Shown one piece after another: positions 44,388 to 53,721 of a stretch of DNA of 64,000 nt (positions within the stretch are counted from its first letter, which is position 1; the number at the start of each line of letters is the position of its first letter). Under the pieces are notes generated by a model. That model saw only the letters and a program-made list of their open reading frames with translations. It ran no database searches and had not been told where the DNA came from. The position numbers and the translations under genes are program-made. Origin of the DNA: Deltaproteobacteria bacterium (GTDB lineage Bacteria; Myxococcota; Myxococcia; SLRQ01); assembly GCA_007130885.1 (NCBI GenBank), contig SLRQ01000065.1:82286-146285 (forward strand). The letters are read 5' to 3'.

Positions 44388-45410
44388 TCAGGCCTCCCGG
44401 CTTCTGATGGCCATGGAGGCGGCCAGGCGCATCGCGGCAGCCATCGGCTGATGGCGTGCTATGCCCCGCCCGGCTATGTCCAAGGCGCTGCCATGGTCGG
44501 GGCTCGTGCGTGGGCTCGGTAAGCCAAGGGTCAGGTTCACCGCATCGTCGAAGTGGATCGTTCGCACCGGAGCTAGACCCTGGTCGTGATACATGGCCAC
44601 AACCGCATCATAGCGACCTTCCGCGGCCTGTACCATGACAGCGTCTGCCGGGTGTGGACCGCTTACATCAAGCCCCATCTCTTGAAGTTTCTGTATCGCC
44701 GGCCCGATGATGTCGATCTCCTCGCGGCCGAATCGTCCTTCTTCTCCGGCGTGTGGGTTGAGGCCGCAAACCGCGAGGCGGGGCTTGTCGATGCCGAACC
44801 ATCTAGCCAAGCCCTCGGCTCCCAGGCGGGTCTTGTCGATTACTCGCTTTTCTGTGATTGAGTCAGGAACCTCCCTTAGCGGGAGGTGAATGGTCGCCAG
44901 AACCACTCGAAGCCGAGGGCCGGCCATCATCATGGCGACCGATTTGGCGCCGAGCCGTTCGGCCAAGAACTCGGTATGTCCGGGAAACTCGAAGCCGGCT
45001 TGCACTATTGCCGACTTCGTGATTGGCGCCGTACACAAGGCGTCAATTGCTCCGCTGGCAAGAGCTTCCACTCCAGCGTTGAGGAATGATTTCTGTGCTT
45101 GAGCCGACTGTTCGGTGACGCCGCCGTAGGGAGCGCCTTTCATACCTATATCGGTGACCGGTATGAGACGGCTGGACCCGAAATCAGGCTCCAACGGGCC
45201 AATGGGAAGTGCGGCGTCGGCACCGGTCAGATCCACTGCGCGTCGCCATATTGCTTCGTCTCCGAATACCACGGGTCTGCATCTGCAGCGAACGCCAGGG
45301 TCGGCCAAGGCTCGGGCGGTGACCTCGGGGCTTATGCCGCAAGGGTCTCCTAGCGTAACGCCTACGATTGGCAAGTATCGGCCGCGGTTGTTTCTTTTCG
45401 CCATCATCAT
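44388..45410 (-). CDS. pdxA: 4-hydroxythreonine-4-phosphate dehydrogenase
   Basis: A 340-residue PdxA, which oxidises 4-phosphohydroxy-L-threonine for vitamin B6 synthesis. Family marks are PIVGVTLGDPCGISPEV at the N terminus, the metal-binding His residues in GHTEFLAERLG, CGLNPHAGEEGRFG and MYHDQGLAPVR, and PRTSPDHGSALDIAG near the C terminus. The start overlaps the SurA-like gene stop by four bases (ATGA), so translation is coupled; surA-pdxA adjacency is also known in E. coli. Probably part of one operon with mfd or the parvulins upstream. Confidence 0.95.
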   Translation of the reverse strand: MMMAKRNNRGRYLPIVGVTLGDPCGISPEVTARALADPGVRCRCRPVVFGDEAIWRRAVDLTGADAALPIGPLEPDFGSSRLIPVTDIGMKGAPYGGVTEQSAQAQKSFLNAGVEALASGAIDALCTAPITKSAIVQAGFEFPGHTEFLAERLGAKSVAMMMAGPRLRVVLATIHLPLREVPDSITEKRVIDKTRLGAEGLARWFGIDKPRLAVCGLNPHAGEEGRFGREEIDIIGPAIQKLQEMGLDVSGPHPADAVMVQAAEGRYDAVVAMYHDQGLAPVRTIHFDDAVNLTLGLPSPRTSPDHGSALDIAGRGIARHQPMAAAMRLAASMAIRSREA

Positions 45411-46405
45411 TCCTTCATCTCGGGGATTTTTATCTCGATAACGGCCCGGCGGCGCAGGCCGTCCAAGAAACGCCGGGTTTCTTCTTCAAGAGCCTCTTCC
45501 ATCAGCACCTGGTGTGCCCGTTCCTCGGAGATAGAGTCATGGTCCATTCTCTGACTTCTCTTTTCGGCAATCTCTATGACATGCCAGCCCGAGGGCGAGC
45601 GCACTGGTCCTACCACTTCCCCCTCATCCGTCTCGAATACGGCTTCATCGAGTTCACGTACCATTCTGCCTCGGCGCAGCCAGCCCAGCTCTCCACCTCT
45701 TTCGGAGGAGGGATCATCCGAGACTTCCCGGGCGACGGCCGCGAAGTCCTCGCCCGAAGTGATGCGTTGAACGGCTTCGTTGGCGCGGCGACGGGCATCA
45801 TCGACTTCGGTCTCGGACGCCTGATCCGGCAGACGGATGAGAATGTGGCTTACTCGAGCTTCTTCGACGATACGTTCTTCACCGTGTCTTGACAGGTAGC
45901 CTCGCACCTCCTCATCCGTTACGTCCACTCTTGCTTGAACTTCGGCTCCCAGGAGCTTGTACCTCTCGAGCTGAACAGCTATCTCTCGCCGGTATGACTC
46001 CCAAGTCAGCCCTTCACCCATTAGAGCTTGCCTGAACTCCGACTCGGTCATGCCGTGTTGGCGACGCACCTCGGTTATGGCTCGATCAACTTCTTGTTCA
46101 GTTACCTCGATCCGCCGCTCTTGTATTGCATCAGCCAATAGCTCTTCGTCTATAAGCTCTTGAAGAGCTTCATTCATGGCCTCGAGTTTCGCGGCCTCTG
46201 TATCCACGTCCGGTGGAATTCGATTTATCCGGGGTGCCGCGGCTTGCTGGACAGTGGAAAGGGTGATGACCCTACCGTTGACGACCGCTGCTACGCGATC
46301 GAGCAGGATCTCGTCATCTCCGGGCGCCGCCTCGGCGCCGAGGGCTACCGCGGCAGCGGCACAGCAGACAACCGCCAATGCTCCCATCTTTGTCATGAAA
46401 CTCAT
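45407..46405 (-). CDS. surA: SurA-like periplasmic peptidyl-prolyl isomerase
   Basis: A 332-residue chaperone: cleavable signal (MSFMTKMGALAVVCCAAAAVALGAEA), SurA N-terminal helical domain (about 32-165, with RVAAVVNGRVITLSTVQQA) and one parvulin domain (about 180-280: ARVSHILIRLP, EVSDDPSSERGGELGWLRRGRMVRE, VRSPSGWHVIEI). Enterobacterial SurA has two parvulin domains; this has one. SurA escorts outer-membrane proteins to the Bam complex. It overlaps the upstream and downstream genes by four bases each. Signal type I, unlike the two lipoprotein-type paralogs before it. Confidence 0.88.
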   Translation of the reverse strand: MSFMTKMGALAVVCCAAAAVALGAEAAPGDDEILLDRVAAVVNGRVITLSTVQQAAAPRINRIPPDVDTEAAKLEAMNEALQELIDEELLADAIQERRIEVTEQEVDRAITEVRRQHGMTESEFRQALMGEGLTWESYRREIAVQLERYKLLGAEVQARVDVTDEEVRGYLSRHGEERIVEEARVSHILIRLPDQASETEVDDARRRANEAVQRITSGEDFAAVAREVSDDPSSERGGELGWLRRGRMVRELDEAVFETDEGEVVGPVRSPSGWHVIEIAEKRSQRMDHDSISEERAHQVLMEEALEEETRRFLDGLRRRAVIEIKIPEMKE

Positions 46406-47397
46406 CTCACCTCGGCAAGAATCGACTCGTTCACGGTGATTCTGGCTTTTTCTATCAATGAATCAATGTATGCTCGCTGGGCTTCGTACTCCTTCTCCAG
46501 CCGCAGTTCGTTTTCAATCGTAGAGGACACCTCGGACAGAGGCCGTGGCTTGCCGTCACGTCTATCAATTACCTGAAAGATATGGAAACCGTACTGGCTT
46601 TCGACGACTTCCGAAAAACGGTTGCCGCTAAGTTTGAAGCAGGTGTCTTCGATGGCGGGAGGCATCATTCCTCGAGTGAACCACCCGAGATCACCCCCTC
46701 GATCTCCTTCCGGTCCAAGAGAGTGTGTGCGAGCGAGAGCCTCGAAGCTTTCGCCTCGCAGCAAACGTCGGCGGAGCTGGTTTGCTTCCTCCTCCGTGCT
46801 GGTAACTATTTGTCTCGCCCGGACTTGTTCACCTAGAGCCCACCTGTCCGGGTCTTCTTCGTAGCGGGCTGCTACTTCTTGGGGGGATACCACGACCCTG
46901 GGGTTTATCTCCTGCCGGAACAAGCTTTGGACCAACAAACGATGGCGAATGTCCTCGCGGAGGGAGGACAAGGGTATCCTTGCCTCTACAAGATATTCCT
47001 CGAATGCACGCCCCGGATAATCCGCCCGACGGCGCAACAACGCCCGATCCACAGCCTCGTCATCAACCTCTATGGCCAGGCGCCTGGCAGCCTGACGAAC
47101 CAGCTTTCTCTCGATCTCTTCCTTGAGCATACGCGAGCGCACTTTCTCCAAGTCGTGCTCCGAGCGGAATGCGAGCCGCCCGTGTTCCCGGCGAAACCGT
47201 TGCAGCTTCTCCTGTATGACGGAAGCGGCAATAGCCTCTCCATTTACTTTTGCGACAGCCTGGGCGGTGGCCGGCTGCTCGCTCTTGCGCTCACAAGCAA
47301 GAATAGGAGCAAGGAGCATTCCCGCGCCCAGCAAGCCAGCCATTGCTCGAAAAAAACAGCACTTCGGTGCGAAAATGTGTTGCCCACTGACAGGCAT
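46402..47397 (-). CDS. Parvulin-type PPIase lipoprotein, second of three
   Basis: A 331-residue paralog: predicted lipoprotein with the lipobox in ILAC, a helical N-terminal domain (VAKVNGEAIAASVIQEKL) and a parvulin domain (EQVRARQIVTSTEEEANQLRRRLL, LGPEGDRGGDLGWFTRGMMPPAIED, ESQYGFHIFQVI). It should act in the periplasm on outer-membrane protein precursors. It overlaps the SurA-like gene by four bases. The ATG at 47397 has GAGGA upstream; another at 47343 would give a tighter signal. Confidence 0.85.
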   Translation of the reverse strand: MPVSGQHIFAPKCCFFRAMAGLLGAGMLLAPILACERKSEQPATAQAVAKVNGEAIAASVIQEKLQRFRREHGRLAFRSEHDLEKVRSRMLKEEIERKLVRQAARRLAIEVDDEAVDRALLRRRADYPGRAFEEYLVEARIPLSSLREDIRHRLLVQSLFRQEINPRVVVSPQEVAARYEEDPDRWALGEQVRARQIVTSTEEEANQLRRRLLRGESFEALARTHSLGPEGDRGGDLGWFTRGMMPPAIEDTCFKLSGNRFSEVVESQYGFHIFQVIDRRDGKPRPLSEVSSTIENELRLEKEYEAQRAYIDSLIEKARITVNESILAEVR

Positions 47398-47404
47398 GTC
47401 TGTT

Positions 47405-48460
47405 TCAGTCCTCGCTGTTCCCTATTTCAGTGCCGTCCAAAGAGGTCTCATCCATTCGGTCCAAAACAGCGGAGTCGATCTCCAGACCCGAGCGTAGCTC
47501 GACCTCTTCCACGAAGGAATCGAACAGGCGCCTTTGTTCATCACGGCGCACCCGGTTCATGATCTGCGGGCGTATGTCCTCGAGCTCTCGTTCCTTGGCT
47601 CGCTGACGGCCGATCATTCGGAGAATGTGAAACCCTTTATCGCTCTCCACCACGTCACTGACGGTCCCAACGCGATCGAGCTCGAAGGCGGCGTCGGCGA
47701 GAGGTTGACCCCACGCTTCGGCAAGTTTCTCCTTCGATAGGTAACGTAGATCGCCCCGGTTGGCCTTGGATGCTTCGTCGTCACTGTTTTCGAGGACGAC
47801 TCGGACAAATGTGCTCGCTACATCGTGGCTGGACGCCCGTATCTCCTCCAGAAGCTCGGCCGCCTTTTGTTCGGCTGCCCGCCGTTCCTCATCGGAATTC
47901 CGGCCGGAGGAGACGAAGACATGCGATACGCGAACCCGTTCCGGACGCACGAACTCCGAGATGTTCTCTTCGTAATACTGCTGGAGCCGCTCGTCGGATA
48001 GATCGGCGGCTTTCTCGAATCCGCTTCTTTGCTGGTTCATCAAGGTGTTGACCATTGCCTGCTTCAGTGCCTGCTGGACCTGCGGCTCATGATGGACACC
48101 TTGCCGAGCTGCTTCGCGCGCGAGAAGCTCGAATCGGACAAGCTGTTTTACGAGTTCACGACGCCCTTCGGGGGTCTGATACCTTGCTTGCATCATTGGT
48201 GCCTGCTGGGCTATGCGCTCCTTTAGGTCCTGGGTGGTCAGGAGCACTTCGCCGCCGGAAGAGGCTATTACCTCACCTTCACCCGGAACGAATAGCACCG
48301 ACAGAACATCCTCAGTGGAGCGTTCCTCGTCGGAAGATGTACCCGTTGAGCAGCCTGAGACCGACAGCCCGTACGCGGCCAGCAAGGCAAGGCAACAAAT
48401 GTGACTCATACCGCCGGAACGGCTGCGCTCATTACGACAAAGGAGCTTGTCGAAAAACAT
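47405..48460 (-). CDS. Parvulin-type PPIase lipoprotein, first of three
   Basis: A 351-residue paralog: predicted lipoprotein with lipobox VSGC, an N-terminal helical chaperone domain (SGGEVLLTTQDLKERI, LVKQLVRFELLAREAARQG) and a parvulin domain (VRVSHVFVSSGRNSDEERRAAEQKA, SDDEASKANRGDLRYLSKEKL, SDKGFHILRMIGRQRAKER). The start at 48460 has GGAG before it; an ATG at 48409 gives MSHICCLALLAAYGLSVSGC, an alternative start. Seven bases separate it from the next paralog. First gene after the mfd gap of 147 bases. Confidence 0.85.
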   Translation of the reverse strand: MFFDKLLCRNERSRSGGMSHICCLALLAAYGLSVSGCSTGTSSDEERSTEDVLSVLFVPGEGEVIASSGGEVLLTTQDLKERIAQQAPMMQARYQTPEGRRELVKQLVRFELLAREAARQGVHHEPQVQQALKQAMVNTLMNQQRSGFEKAADLSDERLQQYYEENISEFVRPERVRVSHVFVSSGRNSDEERRAAEQKAAELLEEIRASSHDVASTFVRVVLENSDDEASKANRGDLRYLSKEKLAEAWGQPLADAAFELDRVGTVSDVVESDKGFHILRMIGRQRAKERELEDIRPQIMNRVRRDEQRRLFDSFVEEVELRSGLEIDSAVLDRMDETSLDGTEIGNSED

Positions 48461-48607
48461 AGATTATCTCCGAGATGGCCTACGCTTGGCTCTGTGGCGA
48501 ATGCAGGTTGGCTCGCGCCGTTATGGGCTCCGAGCGATGGTCGGGATTTCACTGTGCGGCAAAACCGATGGGGCGTCGTTCTTCTTCCGTTTGTTCTTCC
48601 GTACCGT

Positions 48608-51600
48608 TTAACGCCGCGACCGTCGCTTTACAACATACCGTGGTGTGCCCCGCAAGCTATGTTCCTCGTTTTGGTGGGAAAGTTTCGGTCCGGTGGCGGT
48701 GGATCGTTCCTGGTCGAGCTTCCGTGAAACGTGCTCGATTAGCTCCATGGCCCGACTGATTAGCTCTTCCGGCGTTAGATTTTGGGGTATGCGCTCTACG
48801 ATCCTGCCCCCGGAGAGCGGCGTGCGAGAGCTGTTGGGTGGCGATGTGCTTCGTGGTCCGGGGGTGATGATGAGTCTGGCTGGTCCGGTGTCCAACGCAG
48901 CCATGCCGATGCGTGCCAGGGCTTGGGTCAAAGCCCGCATGTCGAGTAGATATCCAGCTTCGACCGGCAGGCGTCCGTAGCGGTCGATCAACTCGGCGCG
49001 AAGGTCCTCGAGCACTTCGGGCACTCGGGCCTGGGCCAGCCTCTTATAAAAGGAGAGTCTCTGGTGTACATCGGGCACATACTCTTCAGGGAGGTAGGCC
49101 GGGATCGGCAAGTTCACTTCGGGCTCCAGATCGTCCTGGGGAGCCTCGCCTTTCAGCTCCCTCACGGCCTCCTCGAGCATTTCCACATAAAGGTCGAAGC
49201 CTATCGCCGTAATATGTCCGGACTGCTGTCTGCCGAGAAGACTACCCGCTCCGCGAATCTCCATGTCGTGTCCAGCCAGCCGAAAACCGGAGCCAAGCTC
49301 CGTGAGCTGCTGAAGCGCCGCTAGGCGCTGTTTTGCTTTTGGTGTGACAGGACGTCGTGCCGGAATCAGAAGGTAGCAGTATGCTCTATCGCTACTTCGT
49401 CCCACGCGTCCTCTGAGCTGGTACAGCTGGGCCAAGCCAAACGTGTCGGCACGGTTGAGTATGATTGTGTTCACCGCGGGAATGTCCAGACCGGACTCGA
49501 TTATGGAAGAAGAGAGCAGCAAATCGGCCTCTCCGGCAACGAAGCGTGACATTGTCTTTTCGAGAGCCCGTTCGTTCATCTGGCCGTGAGCCACGAGTAT
49601 CCGCGCTTCGGGTAGTAAGCGGCGCAAATACTCGGCCATTGCCCCAATGGACTGCACTCGGTTGTGAACGAAAAAGACCTGCCCACCCCTGGAGATCTCC
49701 CTCGAGGCAGCCTCCCGAATGACGTCGGCGTCGAAACGGGACACGAATGTTCGAATGGAGCGCCTATCGGCCGGTGCAGTAGCGATTACGGACAGATCAC
49801 GAATCCCCGATAGCGACATGTGTAAGGTGCGGGGAATCGGAGTAGCCGTAAGGGTCAAGACGTCCACCTGACGTCGCAGTCGCTTCAGCCGCTCCTTTTG
49901 AGCTACTCCGAAGCGTTGCTCTTCGTCGATGACTAGAAGCCCGAGCTCCTTAAAAGCAAGGTCACGCGATAGTAGGCGGTGAGTCCCGATTAGAATGTCC
50001 ACGCGGCCTTCCGACGTTCGCCGAAGAATGTCCTCGGTTGTCGATTTGGATTGAAACCGGCTGACGGCTTCAATGATCACGGGATAGTTCCGGAAACGTT
50101 CCTTGAAGGTTTGATCGTGTTGTGCGGCGAGCACGGTAGTAGGGACCAGAACGGCGACCTGTTTGCCGTCAAGAACCGCTTTCATGGCCGCGCGCATGGC
50201 GACCTCCGTTTTCCCGTATCCCACGTCGCCGCAAATCAGTCTGTCCATGGGCTCGGGCTTTTGCATGTCCTCCACGACCTCTTCCACCGCTCGAGCCTGA
50301 TCTTCCGTTTCGTCGTAGGGAAAGACTGCCTCGAACTCACGGTAGACGGCGTCCGGAGGGCTGAAAGCGGTTCCTGGGTGGGCCTTGCGAGCCGCGTAGA
50401 TATCGAGAAGCTCGGCAGCCATCTTGAGCAACTCTTCCTTGACCTTTTTCTTTCGCAGCTCGAACGATTGACCACCGAGTCGGTCCAGGCGTACCGCATC
50501 CGGCGTACCGACATACCGTTGGACTCGTCCCAGGCGATGGACGGGTAGATAAATCTTATCCCCACCCGAATACTCGATTAGCAAAAAGTCACCGGCCACC
50601 TCGCCTATCTCCAAGCGGGTAAGCCCAAGGTATTTTCCGATGCCGTGGTCCGTGTGTACGACCAAGTCACCTACTGTCAGATCGCTGAAGGATTCGGTGA
50701 ACGCCTCGCCGGTTCTTTCTTGTCGAACACGCGAGGGTCGGCGTTCAAGACGCCTGCCCAACAGGTCGGCTTCGGCTAGTAGTACCAGACCGGCAGACGG
50801 ATCTTCGAAACCGGACGAGAGGTTGCCGTTCAACAGATGGATATCGACCGTTTCATGTCCGAGCCGAGCAGGCTCCAATGGGTCAAGCGGTCCGCCGGCT
50901 GGGTATGCGGCAACTTCGCGATCCTCCAGCAATCGCTGGAAACGGTCAACCTGCCCAGGGCTCCCGCAGGCAAGGGCAACGGTCAAGTTCTTCTTGCGCC
51001 ACTTCCCCAGCCTCTTGACCAAAGGCGCCAGCGAACGACTCTCCTCCCCAAGGCCGAGGAACTCCCTTCGAAGGTCGTCGATGGGTCTTGCTTCGAAACG
51101 GATCGCCTTATCTCCCGGTCCCCCGATGAGAAGCTCATGTATGTCTACGCGGCGCAGATATTCCAGGCTCGCCATTGCGGCATCGGGATCGAGATAGTGC
51201 GATTCCGGAGGAAAAACTACTTCCCCGCGGCCTCTTGCTTCGAGGTAAGCGGCTCGCGCATGAGACCAAATCCTCAAAAGCTCCTCCGAGCATCCCGCCG
51301 GGTCGGACATTATGACGACATCGAAATCCTCGAGCCAGCTCGAAAGGGGTACTAGGCCTCCCTCGTAGAAGGCAGGTAAGAGGCTCTCGATTCCAAGGAA
51401 CGACCGAGCCTCTCGTATCTCCTCGATAATGCCGCGGACTTGGCTGGCAGGCACACCTAGCTCACCGGCAAGTACCCGCACCTGGGTTGTGGCGTGTCTA
51501 ATGGTGTCCTCGGTGAAGAGGACTTGATGTGCCGGACCTGTCTCGAGAACCTCGAGCGAGGCAATCGTTCGTTGAGTTTCGGGATTGAATGTTCTTAAGG

Positions 51601-52288
51601 AGTCGACCTCGTCGCCGAAAAGCTCGACTCTTACGGGTAGCTCACTGCGGGGAGGCCAAAGGTCGATGATTCCTCCGCGAAGGGCGAAAGTGCCGGGGTC
51701 TTCCACCAGAGGTACGTTCTGATAGCCGGCCAGTCCCATTCCGCGGGCGATATCATCTCTATCGACAGTGTCTCCCACCGAGACGGCAAATCCATGCTGT
51801 TTGGCAATCTCGGGAGGGGGCAGCCGCCGTGAGAGAGCCGCGGCGCTCAATACAAGCACATGCGCTCGGCCCCTGTGTAAAACATCGAGGGCGGCCATAC
51901 GTGAAATAAGGACATCCCGGCTAATAGAGCCGTCATCGTACGGAAGTATCTCTTCGCAGGGAAGTCGTACTATGTCCTCTCCACCTTGAGACTGCCCGGA
52001 GGCGACGGCGAAGAACCGAAGATCATTCGCCATGGAATCAGCAGAAGCCTCGTCCGGACAAACTACGGCCATGGCTTTGGCTGAGTTCTCCGTGGAGAAG
52101 ATAGAAAGCGAGAGGCGACTCGCGAGCCATGCGGGACCGCTGCCTCCAAGGCCTCCTACGTCGATGCTGTCACCGGGTGCAAGACCAGCTAGTCGCTCGC
52201 TCAAGACGCACCACGGCCCGACCGGTTTCTTTCGCCGGCGCCTTGGACGTCCTTTCGTCCCTCCTACTTTCGAAACCCGGCTCGACAT
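48608..52288 (-). CDS. mfd: Transcription-repair coupling factor
   Basis: A 1226-residue Mfd: N-terminal UvrB-like region (CEEILPYDDGSISRDVLISRMAAL, VEDPGTFALRGGIIDLWPP), RNA-polymerase-interaction domain (LTVGDLVVHTDHGIGKYLGL) and the RecG-like helicase with Walker A GDVGYGKTEVAMRAAM, DEEQRFGVAQKERLK and RADTFGLAQLYQLRGRVGRS, then the TRCF domain near the C terminus. Mfd removes stalled RNA polymerase and recruits UvrA to lesions. The C terminus has an unusual basic tail (PRYVVKRRSRR). It is followed by the parvulin cluster; the DnaJ-domain gene lies 87 bases upstream. Confidence 0.96.
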   Translation of the reverse strand: MSSRVSKVGGTKGRPRRRRKKPVGPWCVLSERLAGLAPGDSIDVGGLGGSGPAWLASRLSLSIFSTENSAKAMAVVCPDEASADSMANDLRFFAVASGQSQGGEDIVRLPCEEILPYDDGSISRDVLISRMAALDVLHRGRAHVLVLSAAALSRRLPPPEIAKQHGFAVSVGDTVDRDDIARGMGLAGYQNVPLVEDPGTFALRGGIIDLWPPRSELPVRVELFGDEVDSLRTFNPETQRTIASLEVLETGPAHQVLFTEDTIRHATTQVRVLAGELGVPASQVRGIIEEIREARSFLGIESLLPAFYEGGLVPLSSWLEDFDVVIMSDPAGCSEELLRIWSHARAAYLEARGRGEVVFPPESHYLDPDAAMASLEYLRRVDIHELLIGGPGDKAIRFEARPIDDLRREFLGLGEESRSLAPLVKRLGKWRKKNLTVALACGSPGQVDRFQRLLEDREVAAYPAGGPLDPLEPARLGHETVDIHLLNGNLSSGFEDPSAGLVLLAEADLLGRRLERRPSRVRQERTGEAFTESFSDLTVGDLVVHTDHGIGKYLGLTRLEIGEVAGDFLLIEYSGGDKIYLPVHRLGRVQRYVGTPDAVRLDRLGGQSFELRKKKVKEELLKMAAELLDIYAARKAHPGTAFSPPDAVYREFEAVFPYDETEDQARAVEEVVEDMQKPEPMDRLICGDVGYGKTEVAMRAAMKAVLDGKQVAVLVPTTVLAAQHDQTFKERFRNYPVIIEAVSRFQSKSTTEDILRRTSEGRVDILIGTHRLLSRDLAFKELGLLVIDEEQRFGVAQKERLKRLRRQVDVLTLTATPIPRTLHMSLSGIRDLSVIATAPADRRSIRTFVSRFDADVIREAASREISRGGQVFFVHNRVQSIGAMAEYLRRLLPEARILVAHGQMNERALEKTMSRFVAGEADLLLSSSIIESGLDIPAVNTIILNRADTFGLAQLYQLRGRVGRSSDRAYCYLLIPARRPVTPKAKQRLAALQQLTELGSGFRLAGHDMEIRGAGSLLGRQQSGHITAIGFDLYVEMLEEAVRELKGEAPQDDLEPEVNLPIPAYLPEEYVPDVHQRLSFYKRLAQARVPEVLEDLRAELIDRYGRLPVEAGYLLDMRALTQALARIGMAALDTGPARLIITPGPRSTSPPNSSRTPLSGGRIVERIPQNLTPEELISRAMELIEHVSRKLDQERSTATGPKLSHQNEEHSLRGTPRYVVKRRSRR

Positions 52289-52375
52289 CTCAAGTACAAC
52301 TAGCCTGGATCGATTAATACTCTTCTGTCAGGTGCAATTCCCCAAAGTCCTTGGTCGACCCACGGAAAAGCACCC

Positions 52376-52756
52376 CTATCCTTCGGCGCCATGGCGGCCG
52401 ATCGATTCGAGCAGCAGGTCTCGCGCGGCCGTAAGCTCCTGCGATAGCCGGGTCGCATCACCTTGGTCCTGCTCGTTCTTCGGGAACCGGTCAGGATGAT
52501 AGCGTTGAAGCAGCCGTCGGTGAGCGGCCCGGATCTCCTCGGGGCCGCTGCCGAGGGGTATCTCCAGCAACCGGTATGCGCGTACGATCTCTTCTCTTGT
52601 ATGGCCGGCATACCCTGAGCTGGTCTCATCATGTGAGTGGGGACGAGACGAGATAGGCTCCTCACCCACGCAGGTTTGTTCATGTGCCCAGGATTGTCGC
52701 CTCAGATAGCCTAGGTTGGCTTTGACGATCCGGAGTAGCCTGCCGGTGATACTCAT
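52376..52756 (-). CDS. Small DnaJ-domain protein
   Basis: A 126-residue protein whose C-terminal half is a J domain: REEIVRAYRLLEIPLGSGPEEIRAAHRRLLQRYHPDRFPKNEQ with the HPD motif, followed by a helix. J proteins stimulate DnaK-type chaperones. The N-terminal 50 residues are basic and lack the G/F or zinc domain of full DnaJ. The start MSITGRLLRIVK is assumed; upstream there is a weak TATACT sequence that may be a -10. It is the first of the minus-strand run ending at pdxA, though not closely joined to mfd. Confidence 0.82.
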   Translation of the reverse strand: MSITGRLLRIVKANLGYLRRQSWAHEQTCVGEEPISSRPHSHDETSSGYAGHTREEIVRAYRLLEIPLGSGPEEIRAAHRRLLQRYHPDRFPKNEQDQGDATRLSQELTAARDLLLESIGRHGAEG

Positions 52757-52859
52757 AGCGCGAGTATAAGGCCATGTTGGACCGTCATCAGGGAGGGACT
52801 TCCATCCGTTGAAGGCGGATCCGCGGACGCTTTTTCAGCTTGTTGACAGCGGGCTTTGC

Positions 52860-53429
52860 TTAGGACTTCTTCGACCGGGCTTGCGAAGTCTTTCGTCCGG
52901 TCTTTCGCATAGCAGCGGTGGCGGTCCTGCCGGCGCCCTTTCTGCGGGTGGTTTTTCCGCGAACGGCTGCCTTGGAAGATTTTCCGGCTTCAGGCGTTGC
53001 CCCCGCGGTACCGGCTTTCTTGATCAAGCCCGGCTTCTTCTCTCGAACCAGGCGGCGGTGCTGCTGGTAATGGGCGCTGCACAGCCCCCGAGTCTTCGAT
53101 CGGCGGTTGCATCCAGCAACAGTGCAAGGCCCTACATTCACCGGAGGCCGACCTACGCGGCCGGTCTTGGCGCCACGCTTGGCAACTTTTCTTCGACCAG
53201 CCTTCTTTCGCCGGCCCTTCTTTTTTGCCACCTTTGGAGTAGGAGCGCTAATGGCGCGCGCCGGTTCGGTGGCGGGACTGAGCGTGAGCTGTAGACGCAT
53301 GGGCTCCGCCTTGAAAACTTGAAAGGCTTCGCCTGCTACCATTCGCTCGGCGGCGACGCGCTCTATGTCTTTTTCGCTGGTTACTGTTGCCGCCCCGGTT
53401 GCGTCAATCAGAATAAAGGTCTTGGGCAT
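52860..53429 (-). CDS. Basic zinc-finger-like protein with H1-like tails
   Basis: A 189-residue very basic protein. The N terminus (residues 1-55) is a small folded unit (MPKTFILIDATGAATVTSEKDIERVAAERM). Then come Lys/Arg/Ala-rich stretches (KKKGRRKKAGRRKVAKRGAK), and a Cys/His motif CTVAGCNRRSKTRGLCSAHY (residues ~102-121) resembling the small C..GC...RGLC..HY zinc-binding units found next to nuclease and DNA-binding domains. The tail is Lys/Arg/Gly/Ala-rich, as in histone-H1-like proteins. It is probably a nucleoid-binding or regulatory protein; that is inference. A good promoter lies upstream and AGGAAACG precedes the ATG. Confidence 0.72.
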   Translation of the reverse strand: MPKTFILIDATGAATVTSEKDIERVAAERMVAGEAFQVFKAEPMRLQLTLSPATEPARAISAPTPKVAKKKGRRKKAGRRKVAKRGAKTGRVGRPPVNVGPCTVAGCNRRSKTRGLCSAHYQQHRRLVREKKPGLIKKAGTAGATPEAGKSSKAAVRGKTTRRKGAGRTATAAMRKTGRKTSQARSKKS

Positions 53430-53501
53430 GTTTGCGTTTCCTGCCTATTGAGGCTGTTTTTTGGGGTGAGGGGGATCGCGAGCCGATCGCTCACGAGGGC
53501 G

Positions 53502-53531
53502 ATAATAGATGATTGTGCTACGAACTGTAAA
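53502..53531 (-). promoter_or_regulatory. Predicted sigma70-type promoter of the basic zinc-finger gene
   Basis: Minus-strand TTTACA (5/6), 18 bases, TATTAT (5/6), in an AT-rich stretch about 75 bases before the start codon at 53429. Orientation matches the gene. No operator repeat is obvious nearby. Confidence 0.65.
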
Positions 53532-53721
53532 ATCATTCTAGTCTATTGCAAGTATTTTCTACAGGGCTAAGGTCCGTATATGGATTCGACGTGCCCGTGC
53601 TTTATTGCTCTTCGCTTCCAGTTCAGGATGTGATAGCCGTTCCCGATGGCCCGCACAACCCACGGAAACGTGGCGTATTGAGGATCCAATAGTCAAGTTA
53701 CGAGCACTCCAAGGAGGACGC

